The notes beneath the pieces were generated by a model. That model was not told the origin of the DNA. It saw only the letters and a program-made list of their open reading frames with translations, and ran no database searches. The position numbers and the translations under genes are program-made. Shown here one piece after another: positions 16,258 to 23,192 of a DNA stretch of 28,058 nt; positions within the stretch are counted from its first letter, which is position 1; every line of letters begins with the position of its first letter. Source of the stretch: an uncultured Collinsella sp. (GTDB lineage Bacteria; Actinomycetota; Coriobacteriia; Coriobacteriales; Coriobacteriaceae); the NCBI GenBank assembly GCA_902475245.1, contig CABRYP010000030.1, forward strand, positions 1-28,058, read 5' to 3'.

Positions 16258-17271
16258 CTACTCGGACTGCCCACCCTTTTTGGCGTGCTTGGACGGAGCA
16301 CTCAGAAAGCGGCCCGTCAAATAGTTCGCCGGGCCGGAAATATCGATCCCCAGCAGTACGTGTCCCAGCCACAGGAACGCCACGAGCACCAGCAATGGAA
16401 TCACGCACGAGGTCACGATCATCACGATGACGCCTTCGATCAGATCGGTCACCTGTCGCACAATTTCATCGGTCATCTGCTTGGCGCCGCTGGTCACCGA
16501 CGTGACGAGACCCGAGGCACCGTCGGCAAGCTGCTCAAGCACGTTCTTGGACTCTGTGGACTCGGTCTTTTTCTTGCTTGTTTTGGAGCTATCGCTATCT
16601 GCCGCGCTCGCAGCGTCGGCCGCCTTTTGCTCGGCCGCCTCGATGCTAACGCGATACGTTTCATCGACCTTTTGCGACACCCATACGCTCGCGGGCACGA
16701 GCGCCATGCCGATCACGGCAACCACCAGTACGCGTGTCGCCACACGGCGCAGGACAGTGCTCGTGCTCCAGCGCCCGTGAATGCCGAGCGACACCGCAAA
16801 GAGCACCAACGCAATCGGGATTAAGATGCCCAAGCCAACCGACCACAAAATAGTTAGCAGGTATTTCTCGAGGTAGAGCACGGCAAGCACGATACCAAGG
16901 TTGCCTGAAAGCTGCGCGAGCTGCTCGGCAACTGGCGTTCCCGTATCGCCCGGCAGCGCAGTGATACCCGCAGATAGGGCGACGCACGAGGTCGTGAGCG
17001 CCAAAACATTGCCCTTCTTTTGATCGATGACCTCGATGGTGGAGTCCCAAGTCTTGGTATCGGCAAAATGCGGACGAGCTACAAAGCCCGACAGCAGCGC
17101 CAGTACCACGAGCGCAACGATAAAGCCAATCTGTAGCTTTTTGTTTGCGCACACGATATCGGACAGGCTGGGCTGTAGCTCGGTTACCGTCGTATGCTCA
17201 GTTATCTGGACAGGACGCCCATGGGCCATCTCGTGCGCACCTCTTTTTTGTATTGACCCGTTATCCGGCAT
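16258..17271 (-). CDS. Predicted membrane protein, unknown function
   Basis: A 337-residue protein I do not recognise. Hydrophobic segments are at about 47-64, 88-106, 123-164 (probably two helices), 179-197 and 279-308. Between 205 and 275 is a polar region rich in Ala, Ser, Lys and Thr with coiled-coil character (EAAEQKAADAASAADSDSSK), probably outside the membrane. The tail is basic. ATG 17271 is supported by a very strong GAGGAGGT seven bases upstream. It lies between lacF and lacA on the same strand but has its own terminator, and lacF ends in one too, so it is probably a separate unit. Its link to lactose use is only positional. Confidence 0.75.
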   Translation of the reverse strand: MPDNGSIQKRGAHEMAHGRPVQITEHTTVTELQPSLSDIVCANKKLQIGFIVALVVLALLSGFVARPHFADTKTWDSTIEVIDQKKGNVLALTTSCVALSAGITALPGDTGTPVAEQLAQLSGNLGIVLAVLYLEKYLLTILWSVGLGILIPIALVLFAVSLGIHGRWSTSTVLRRVATRVLVVAVIGMALVPASVWVSQKVDETYRVSIEAAEQKAADAASAADSDSSKTSKKKTESTESKNVLEQLADGASGLVTSVTSGAKQMTDEIVRQVTDLIEGVIVMIVTSCVIPLLVLVAFLWLGHVLLGIDISGPANYLTGRFLSAPSKHAKKGGQSE

Positions 17272-17387
17272 TTGGATACCTCCTCATTCCGGCCTGTATT
17301 GCGGGTGAAAGTATACCCATCCAGCGAAAAACCGAACGGGAGGGCGTGCAGAAGCTCCATAACGCTGCTAGTCGAACAGTGCCATTT

Positions 17388-17541
17388 CAAAACTATGCCG
17401 GTTTACTACCGTAAAACCGATAGGACCGACCACATTTGCTATTAGCAGAAAATGGCAAGCTTTCTACCTGCGGCTTTGATAACGCTGTTCTTTCTATAGT
17501 TGAAAGAATACGATTCATCGTAGTAAACCGGCATAGTTTTG
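17388..17541. repeat. 154-bp element with 22-bp perfect terminal inverted repeats
   Basis: Arms of 22 bases (17388-17409 and 17520-17541; arm begins CAAAACTATGCCGG) are exact complements. The inside is AT-rich and non-coding, with a small hairpin TTCTTTC/GAAAGAA (17489-17509). It lies upstream of the membrane protein gene. Size and ends fit a miniature inverted-repeat element, though no target-site duplication was identified. A structured regulatory RNA or a palindromic repeat is the alternative. Confidence 0.6.
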
Positions 17542-17621
17542 TAACCGACGGGTCGAGTCAGCACCGCAACAAACCTAATAACCCGTTTTCTTCCATCCTC
17601 AAAGGATCAAATGCATGGCAG

Positions 17622-17658
17622 GAGTGTCCCTAACTGCCGGCAGATAAGGAACGTCCCC
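17622..17658. repeat. Palindromic extragenic repeat
   Basis: An imperfect hairpin around the 10-bp palindrome CTGCCGGCAG, with outer arms like GTCCCTAA and AAGGAACGTCCCC. The GGGGACGTTCCTT reading resembles the GGGGATGTTCTT core of the palindrome at 13650-13707, so both may belong to one dispersed repeat family. Confidence 0.45.
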
Positions 17659-17670
17659 AAGTGCCGGGTA

Positions 17671-17710
17671 AAAAGAAAAAGCCCTGTCGCGAGTCTGCGG
17701 CAGAGCTTTT
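17671..17710 (-). terminator. Terminator of lacF
   Basis: On the minus strand a stem AAAGCTCTGCCGC pairs with GCGACAGGGCTTT (two mismatches) around AGACTC and runs into TTTTTCTTTTT. It lies 28 bases after the lacF stop codon. Confidence 0.85.
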
Positions 17711-17737
17711 GGAAGGGGACTTGGTTGTGAGGGCTCG

Positions 17738-18076
17738 TTAGGCGAGCTTGGCCTCGAGCTCGGCGATGCGCTTGTAGGCATCGATGGTAAAGCGGGTCTG
17801 CTTCTCCAGGATCATAGTGGTCATGAGGGTGTCCTGAGCGTGAGCCATGATGAAGGTCATTTCCATCTCGCCACCGCCGGCCTCCTGCGAAAGCAGTTTG
17901 GTCTGCGTGTCGTGGGCACCGATGAGCGCATCGCTGGCATCCTTGTGCAGCTGTTCGGCCTTCTCAAAGTCACCCTCGCGAGCAGCATCGAGCGCTGCAA
18001 GCAGATCGGTCTGGGCGTCACCTGCATATGCGACGATCTCGAATCCAACCATCGAGATTTCTTCTTTGGTTGCCAT
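17738..18076 (-). CDS. lacF: PTS lactose-specific IIA component
   Basis: A 112-residue all-helical PTS protein of the lactose/cellobiose (Lac) IIA family. It takes phosphate from HPr on His79 in TFIMAHAQDTLMT, the counterpart of His78 in staphylococcal LacF, and passes it to the IIB cysteine of LacE. Full family length (MVGFEIVAYAGDAQTDLLAAL start, YKRIAELEAKL end). AAAGGA stands seven bases before ATG 18076. It has its own promoter region and terminator, so it is a one-gene unit. It is the only IIA gene in the window and may serve both IICB proteins. Confidence 0.95.
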   Translation of the reverse strand: MATKEEISMVGFEIVAYAGDAQTDLLAALDAAREGDFEKAEQLHKDASDALIGAHDTQTKLLSQEAGGGEMEMTFIMAHAQDTLMTTMILEKQTRFTIDAYKRIAELEAKLA

Positions 18077-18173
18077 ATTGCGTTCCTTTCACATATGAAC
18101 CAATGGAGAGCATCGCGTCCGGGCATACGCGCTGCGTTGTGTATGACAGAAACAATAACATTCAAACAAAAAA

Positions 18174-18258
18174 GAACAGCTCAAAACGTAATTTCGAACT
18201 ATGAACGGTCACTTTTCGCCCGTGAACGGTTTTTAAACCAATCTGAACAATATCGAAC
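18174..18258 (-). promoter_or_regulatory. lacF control region, phased GAAC boxes
   Basis: Six GAAC boxes (start positions 18174, 18196, 18203, 18224, 18245, 18255) lie upstream of lacF. Steps of 22, 21, 21 and 10 bases put most on one face of the helix. Two carry the extended form: CCGTGAACGG (18220-18229), identical on the other strand to the gal box, and ATGAACGGT (18201-18209). The pattern mirrors the lacABC control region, so the two minus-strand units probably share a regulator. Confidence 0.55.
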
Positions 18259-18290
18259 ACAATTAGCGGCAACCCAAACAGGGCCGCACC

Positions 18291-19295
18291 CTAACGCAAA
18301 TCGCGCACCGTATCGCCCTCTACAAGCACACCGGGGATCAGCATGTGCTCCACGCCAGACGCACCCCCATCGGCGCCGGCAATCTTGTCGACCGCCCACA
18401 TGCCGACGCGCTTGTTGTCAAAGCGCACCGTGGTCAGGCGACGGTCGGGCACGATATCGCCCAGGCTGTCATCAACACCCACCACGCTCACGTCCTCGGG
18501 CACACGCCTTCCGCACGACTCGAGCCCGCGAATGCAGCCGTATGCCATGGCATCGTTGGAAGCATAAATGGCCGTACAGGTCGGATCTTCCGCCAGAGCC
18601 TGACCGGCAGCATATCCGCTCTGTGCCGTCCAATCCCCACGGACGAGTCGCGGCGGCTCAATTCCATGCGCGCGCAATGTCTCGCGCCAGCCTTCCTCGC
18701 GCCGCATGCCCGAAAGCGAGCGCTCGGGACACGAGATAAAGTGCACGGTCTTGTGCCCCTGCTCCAGCAAATACTCGACCACCTGGCGCGAGCAATCGAA
18801 CTGGTCGTTATCGACCGTTGAACAGAGCGGGTGCTCCAGCATCGTAACGAGCACCGTCTGCATGCCGGGCAGCGGCTCGAAGGTGCCAAAGTCCGCCGGC
18901 ATGCGATTCATGATCACGACCATGCCGTCTACCGGCAGCGCGCTCATACGCGACGATGCGCTCTCGAGGGTATAGGGATGTCCATCTACTTTAGTGAGGG
19001 TGATGGCATAGCCATGTTTGTCGGCCGCGGCGGCAAAGCCCTCCATACGGTCGAGGTTGCCGGTACCGGTAATGTTGAACATGGCGACGCCGACGGTCTT
19101 AAACTTGCCACGGCGCAGCGATCGACCGGCAAAATTGGGGCGATACCCCAGCTCGCGCATGGCGGCACGCACGCGCTCCTTGGTCTCGGGGCGCACACTG
19201 GGCGAATCGTGCACGGTGCGCGAGACCGTCTGCTCCGAGACGCCCGCGAGGCGCGCCACGTCTTTGACGGATACCGATTTTTTAACAGCGGCCAT
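18291..19295 (-). CDS. LacI-family regulator of lac module 1
   Basis: A 334-residue LacI/GalR-type protein. Helix-turn-helix at ~10-36 (VKDVARLAGVS, recognition helix EQTVSRTVH with Glu21, Gln22, Arg26), hinge FAGRSLRRG, and effector domain with MVVIMNRMPADFG, STVDNDQFDCS and VSVVGVDDSLGD. It is divergent from lacE-lacG, and the 357-base spacer holds three copies of the LacI-type site with the private triplet TGC/GCA. It therefore very likely controls lacEG. Site L0 lies 15 bases before its own start, so autorepression is likely. The ribosome-binding site is weak (AGAAAG). The inducer may be a galactose or lactose phosphate, by context only. Confidence 0.88.
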   Translation of the reverse strand: MAAVKKSVSVKDVARLAGVSEQTVSRTVHDSPSVRPETKERVRAAMRELGYRPNFAGRSLRRGKFKTVGVAMFNITGTGNLDRMEGFAAAADKHGYAITLTKVDGHPYTLESASSRMSALPVDGMVVIMNRMPADFGTFEPLPGMQTVLVTMLEHPLCSTVDNDQFDCSRQVVEYLLEQGHKTVHFISCPERSLSGMRREEGWRETLRAHGIEPPRLVRGDWTAQSGYAAGQALAEDPTCTAIYASNDAMAYGCIRGLESCGRRVPEDVSVVGVDDSLGDIVPDRRLTTVRFDNKRVGMWAVDKIAGADGGASGVEHMLIPGVLVEGDTVRDLR

Positions 19296-19309
19296 AGGTC
19301 GATCTTTCT

Positions 19310-19325
19310 ATGTCAACGATGCCAT
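19310..19325. promoter_or_regulatory. lac module 1 operator L0
   Basis: ATGTCAACGATGCCAT, one base off the ACGT centre. It lies in the leader of the LacI gene, suited to autoregulation. Confidence 0.55.
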
Positions 19326-19408
19326 TGGTGGCACCCTACGCAGTCAAATGAAACGTCTTCAAGTATATCTAACGCCTCCCCCACCATACGCTCACCACCC
19401 AAAACCTA

Positions 19409-19440
19409 CCGTTCACCGACATTTTTGCTTCCCCGAACGG
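19409..19440 (+). promoter_or_regulatory. Shared CCGTTC/GAACGG box pair, lacE
   Basis: CCGTTCACCG (19409-19418) and CCCCGAACGG (19431-19440) form a spaced inverted pair. The first matches the box found upstream of galK, lacA, lacF and the second lac module. More GTTC/GAAC boxes follow, including GAACCACCGGTTC at 19540-19552. Confidence 0.45.
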
Positions 19441-19454
19441 CTTTTGTCGCCCAA

Positions 19455-19470
19455 ATGTTAACGTTGCCAT
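19455..19470. promoter_or_regulatory. lac module 1 operator L1
   Basis: ATGTTAACGTTGCCAT, a full match to ATG-N3-ACGT-N3-CAT, 120 bases from L2. Confidence 0.7.
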
Positions 19471-19574
19471 TGTGCAAACACAGAGCCACCGGGCGGCTCA
19501 AACGTTTACGCGTAAGGAATCGACGGTTCGCAGGCACAGGAACCACCGGTTCGCGTCTTTTTTTGTGTCACAAA

Positions 19575-19590
19575 ATGGCAACGTCAACAT
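19575..19590. promoter_or_regulatory. lac module 1 operator L2
   Basis: ATGGCAACGTCAACAT, a full match in reverse orientation. It abuts the proposed -35 of lacE, where binding would block RNA polymerase. Confidence 0.7.
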
Positions 19591-19591
19591 T

Positions 19592-19619
19592 TTGGCAACC
19601 GAACGTCAAAAGCTACCAT
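19592..19619 (+). promoter_or_regulatory. Candidate lacE promoter
   Basis: TTGGCA (19592-19597), 16-base spacer, TACCAT (19614-19619): five and four matches to consensus, directly after operator L2 and about 34 bases before lacE. Confidence 0.45.
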
Positions 19620-19652
19620 CGTTGCTAACCCACCGACTCTTAGGAGCATTGC

Positions 19653-21419
19653 ATGGAGCAACTCATCGCCATCATCGAAAAGGGCCAGCCCTTTTTCAAC
19701 GCGATCGCCCGCAACAAGTACCTCAAGGCGATCCGTGACGGTTTTATCTCCGTCATCCCCATCATCATCTTCTCGTCCATCTTCTGCTTGGTAGCCTCGG
19801 TCCCCAACATCTGGGGTTTCTACTGGCCCGATGACATCAACAACGCCCTGTGGAAGTGCTACAACTACTCCATGGGCATCCTGGCCATCGCCTGCGCCGC
19901 TACCACGGCCAAGCACTTCGCCGACGCTCAGAACCGCGACCTGCCCAAGAACAACCAGATCAACTTCATCTCGTGCATGTGCGCGGCCATCATCGGCTTC
20001 TTGCTCCTTTCGAGCGACACCATCGCCACGGACGCCGCCAGCGGCTTCAACACCACCTACCTTGGTTCCAAGGGCCTGCTGACCGCCTTCATCGCTGCGT
20101 TTGTGACCGGTATCATCTACAAGTTCTTCATCAAGCGCAACATCACCGTCAAGATGCCCGAGCAGGTTCCGCCCAACATCTCGCAGACCTTCAAGGACAT
20201 CATCCCCTTCTCCGTCTGCATCACCGTCTTTTGGGTTTTTGACATCGTCTTCCGCGCTGCTTTTGGCTTCTGCTTTGCCCAGGGCGTCATCCAGGTGTTC
20301 CAGCCCCTGTTCACCGCTGCTGACGGCTATATCGGCCTCGCTGTGATTTACGGCGCCATGAGCCTCTTCTGGTTCGTCGGCGTCCACGGCCCCTCGATCG
20401 TCGAGCCCGCCATCGCCGCCGCTCTCGTTGCCAACATGACCGACAACCTGGCTGCGTTCCAGGCTGGCCAGCACGCTTCCGCTGTCCTGACCCAGGGTGC
20501 CCAGTACTTCGTCGTCTGCATGGGCGGCACCGGCGCTACGCTCGTCCTGGTCTTTATGTTCTGCTTCCTGGCAAAGTCTCAGGAGATGCGCGCCGTCGGT
20601 AAGGCCGCCATCGTCCCCGTCTGCTTTGCCGTCAACGAGCCGCTGCTGTTCGCCGCGCCCATCGTGCTCAACCCCGTCTTCTTTGTCCCGTTTGTCTTTG
20701 CCCCGATCGCCAACATCTGGATCCTCAAGATCTTTATCGACTTCTTGGGCATGAACGGCTTTATGTACACCCTGCCCTGGACTGTCCCCGGCCCCATCGG
20801 CACCATCATGGGCCTGGGCTTCCAGCCGCTCGCCTTTGTGATGCTCGCCCTTATCCTGGTCGTCGACTTCGTTCTGTACTACCCGTTCTTCCGTGCCTAC
20901 GACGCCCAGAAGTGCGCCGAGGAGGCCGAGATTTCCCAAGAGGAGCTCGCCGCCAAGAACGCCGAGAAGGCCGCCAAGCTCAACGATGCCTTCCAGGGCA
21001 AGGCTGACGCCAAGAGCGTTGCCGCCGGCGCTGCTGCCGAGGCCGTGAAGGCCGACGCCCCCGCCGCTGTCGCCACTGAGGCAACGACCGCCAGCGACCT
21101 CAACGGCAAGCGCGTACTCGTGCTCTGCCAGGGTGGCGGAACCTCGGGCCTGCTCGCCAACGCGCTGGCCAAGGCCGCCAAGGAGCGCGGCATCAATCTT
21201 GAGACCGCTGCCGAGGCATATGGCAACCACGTGGACATGCTCCCCGACTTTGATCTGGTCGTCCTGGCCCCGCAGGCTGCCAGCTACTTGGCCGACCTGC
21301 AGAAGGACTGCGAGCGCGTGGGCAACAAGTGCGTCGCCTGCCGTGGCAAGCAGTACATCGAGCTCTCCCAGGACGGCGACAAGTCTCTCGCCTTCGTGAG
21401 TGAACAGCTTTCGAAGTAA
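19653..21419 (+). CDS. lacE: PTS lactose-specific IICB component
   Basis: A 588-residue membrane permease with a fused IIB domain that imports lactose and phosphorylates it at C6 of galactose. The N-terminal ~430 residues form the IIC channel with the family blocks IEKGQPFFNAIARNKYL, FVGVHGPSIVEP, VNEPLLFAAPIVLNP and FLGMNGFMYTLPW. An Ala/Glu/Lys-rich linker (~430-480) leads to the IIB domain, whose phosphorylated cysteine is Cys492 in VLVLCQGGGTSGLLANAL. It needs LacF as IIA. AGGAG lies six bases before ATG 19653. It is followed after 66 bases by lacG. Sugar specificity rests on the lacG neighbour; related beta-glucosides such as cellobiose are possible. Confidence 0.92.
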   Translation: MEQLIAIIEKGQPFFNAIARNKYLKAIRDGFISVIPIIIFSSIFCLVASVPNIWGFYWPDDINNALWKCYNYSMGILAIACAATTAKHFADAQNRDLPKNNQINFISCMCAAIIGFLLLSSDTIATDAASGFNTTYLGSKGLLTAFIAAFVTGIIYKFFIKRNITVKMPEQVPPNISQTFKDIIPFSVCITVFWVFDIVFRAAFGFCFAQGVIQVFQPLFTAADGYIGLAVIYGAMSLFWFVGVHGPSIVEPAIAAALVANMTDNLAAFQAGQHASAVLTQGAQYFVVCMGGTGATLVLVFMFCFLAKSQEMRAVGKAAIVPVCFAVNEPLLFAAPIVLNPVFFVPFVFAPIANIWILKIFIDFLGMNGFMYTLPWTVPGPIGTIMGLGFQPLAFVMLALILVVDFVLYYPFFRAYDAQKCAEEAEISQEELAAKNAEKAAKLNDAFQGKADAKSVAAGAAAEAVKADAPAAVATEATTASDLNGKRVLVLCQGGGTSGLLANALAKAAKERGINLETAAEAYGNHVDMLPDFDLVVLAPQAASYLADLQKDCERVGNKCVACRGKQYIELSQDGDKSLAFVSEQLSK

Positions 21420-21428
21420 GTAACGCTT

Positions 21429-21462
21429 AGGGCCAGCCGACCATCCAAGACCGGCTGGCCCT
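21429..21462 (+). promoter_or_regulatory. Intercistronic hairpin lacE/lacG
   Basis: A perfect 11-bp stem, AGGGCCAGCCG paired with CGGCTGGCCCT, lies ten bases after the lacE stop. Only a broken T stretch follows, so it is probably a leaky terminator or a processing/stability hairpin that tunes lacG relative to lacE. Confidence 0.6.
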
Positions 21463-21485
21463 TCGATTTAGACGATTGGATCATC

Positions 21486-22925
21486 ATGTCCGTTAACCCC
21501 GCTAGCGTCACCAACCCGCCTGCGCAGTTTCCCGAGGGCTTTGTCTTTGGCGGCGCCACTGCTGCTTACCAGGTAGAGGGCGAGACCCGCACCCACGGTA
21601 AGGGCAAAGTCGCCTGGGACGACTTCTTGGAGGCCCAGGGGCGCTTTTCCCCCGATCCCGCTTCGGACTTCTACAACCAGTACCCCGTCGATCTGGAGCT
21701 GTGCGAGGAGTTCGGCATCAACGGCATTCGCCTCTCCATTGCCTGGAGCCGCATCTTCCCCAACGGCACCGGCGAGATCAACCCCGAGGGCGTGCAGTTC
21801 TACCACGATCTCTTCGCCGAGTGCCACAAGCACCACGTTGAGCCGTTTGTCACGCTGCATCACTTCGACACGCCGCTTGCCCTCTTTGAGAAGGGCGACT
21901 TCCTCAACCGCGAGACCATCGATGCCTTTGTGGACTTTGCCACCTTCTGCTTTAAGGAGTACGCCGACCAGGTAACCTACTGGTTCACCTTTAACGAGAT
22001 CTGGGCCGACGCCTCCAACACCTACATCGAGGGCACCTTCCCCGGTGGCGTCAAGGCGCATCTGGCCGAAGCCTTCCAGTGCGAGCACAACATGATGCTC
22101 GCCCACGCCAAGGCAGTACTGGCCTTCCACAACGGCGGTTTTAAGGGCAAGATCGGCGTCATCCAGTCGCTGGAGTTTAAGTATCCGCTCAACGAGAACG
22201 ACCCCGCCGACATCAAAGCCGCCAACAACGAGCACGTGCTGCAGAACCAGTTCTTGCTCGACGCCACCTTCCGCGGCGACTACGCGCCCGACACCCTCGA
22301 GTGCGCCAACCGCTTGGCTGCCGTCTCGGGCGGCACCATCGAGATCCTAGACGAGGATCTGGAAATCATGCGCGAGGCCGCGCTCTACAACGACTACCTG
22401 GGCGTTAACAACTACCAGTGCCGCTTCTTGAAGGCCTACGATGGCGAGAACGACCTGCACCACAACGGTACGGGCGAGAAGGGCACTGGCCGCTGGCGCG
22501 TTAAGGGCATTGGCGAGCATGTGAACAAGCCCGGCGTCCCCACCACCGACTGGGACTGGATCATCTATCCCGAGGGCCTGTTCGATCTGCTCGTCTACAT
22601 TAAGCAGCGCTACCCCAACTACAAGCAGATCTTCATCACCGAGAACGGCATGGGCTACAAGGACCCCTACAAAGACGGCTTTGTGGACGACCAGCCGCGC
22701 ATCGACTACATCGAGCAGCACCTGCGCTGGTTGCTCAAGGCCATGGAGGTGGGCGTCAACGTGGGCGGCTACTTCCTGTGGAGCCTGCAGGATCAGTTCT
22801 CCTGGACCAATGGCTACAACAAGCGCTATGGCTTCTTCTACGTTGACTTTGAAACCCAGAAGCGCACGCCCAAGGCAAGCGCATACTGGTATAAGCACGT
22901 GGCGCAGACCCGTCGTCTGGACTAG
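21486..22925 (+). CDS. lacG: 6-phospho-beta-galactosidase
   Basis: A 479-residue GH1 enzyme that splits lactose 6-phosphate into glucose and galactose 6-phosphate in the cytoplasm. Acid/base Glu171 is in WFTFNEIW, and nucleophile Glu386 is in FITENGMG. The phosphate-binding loop has Ser439, Lys446 and Tyr448 (SWTNGYNKRYG), with the spacing of Ser428/Lys435/Tyr437 in Lactococcus LacG, so a 6-phospho substrate is expected. Length fits the family (~468-480). The ribosome-binding site before ATG 21486 is weak (GGAT), suggesting coupling to lacE. A strong terminator follows. 6-Phospho-beta-glucosidase activity cannot be ruled out. Confidence 0.93.
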   Translation: MSVNPASVTNPPAQFPEGFVFGGATAAYQVEGETRTHGKGKVAWDDFLEAQGRFSPDPASDFYNQYPVDLELCEEFGINGIRLSIAWSRIFPNGTGEINPEGVQFYHDLFAECHKHHVEPFVTLHHFDTPLALFEKGDFLNRETIDAFVDFATFCFKEYADQVTYWFTFNEIWADASNTYIEGTFPGGVKAHLAEAFQCEHNMMLAHAKAVLAFHNGGFKGKIGVIQSLEFKYPLNENDPADIKAANNEHVLQNQFLLDATFRGDYAPDTLECANRLAAVSGGTIEILDEDLEIMREAALYNDYLGVNNYQCRFLKAYDGENDLHHNGTGEKGTGRWRVKGIGEHVNKPGVPTTDWDWIIYPEGLFDLLVYIKQRYPNYKQIFITENGMGYKDPYKDGFVDDQPRIDYIEQHLRWLLKAMEVGVNVGGYFLWSLQDQFSWTNGYNKRYGFFYVDFETQKRTPKASAYWYKHVAQTRRLD

Positions 22926-22971
22926 CGGCTGGCGGGGTTGCCCGCTCACACAACCTGTCCCCATTTCTCAG

Positions 22972-23020
22972 CCGGGGGCGGCACGTCACACGGCGCGCCG
23001 CCCCCGGTCTTTTTGTTTTT
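22972..23020 (+). terminator. Terminator of lacEG
   Basis: A perfect 11-bp GC-rich stem (CCGGGGGCGGC, 22972-22982, with 22997-23007) followed by TCTTTTTGTTTTT. Confidence 0.92.
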
Positions 23021-23036
23021 GGGCTGGTCGGGAGCC

Positions 23037-23101
23037 GTTTGTCTCGATCTGTAACATCTAGCCGAGTTTTTTGGTCCTAGCTGTTACAGATTGAGACGAA
23101 C
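23037..23101. repeat. Palindrome IR-C1 with TGTAACA boxes
   Basis: Arms of 25 bases (23037-23061 and 23077-23101) pair with three mismatches around a T-rich loop. Each arm holds GTCTCGATCTGTAACA or a close variant. It is one half of a tandem pair of related palindromes between convergent genes. Confidence 0.65.
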
Positions 23102-23122
23102 AGGATTGCTCTTTCCGAAGAA

Positions 23123-23177
23123 TCTAAATCTGTAACACGTAGCCCGCTTTTGACCGTCTACCTGTTACAAATCGAGA
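23123..23177. repeat. Palindrome IR-C2 with TGTAACA boxes
   Basis: Arms of 20 bases (23123-23142 and 23158-23177) pair with four mismatches and repeat the same box, so the spacer holds four copies in alternating direction. The last copy also keeps the outer GAGACAAAC. It ends 16 bases before the LacI gene's stop. Confidence 0.6.
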
Positions 23178-23192
23178 CAAACGGAGTAGGAC

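Noticed and set aside
19584..21230. Long antisense open frame (548 codons) opposite lacE
   Set aside because: It mirrors the codon pattern of a clear PTS gene, is rich in Gly, Asp and Glu without any domain, and has no ribosome-binding site. GC-rich genes often leave such antisense frames open.
23037..23177. CRISPR-like repeats
   Set aside because: The copies alternate in direction, are imperfect, and are not separated by uniform unique spacers; no cas genes are present.
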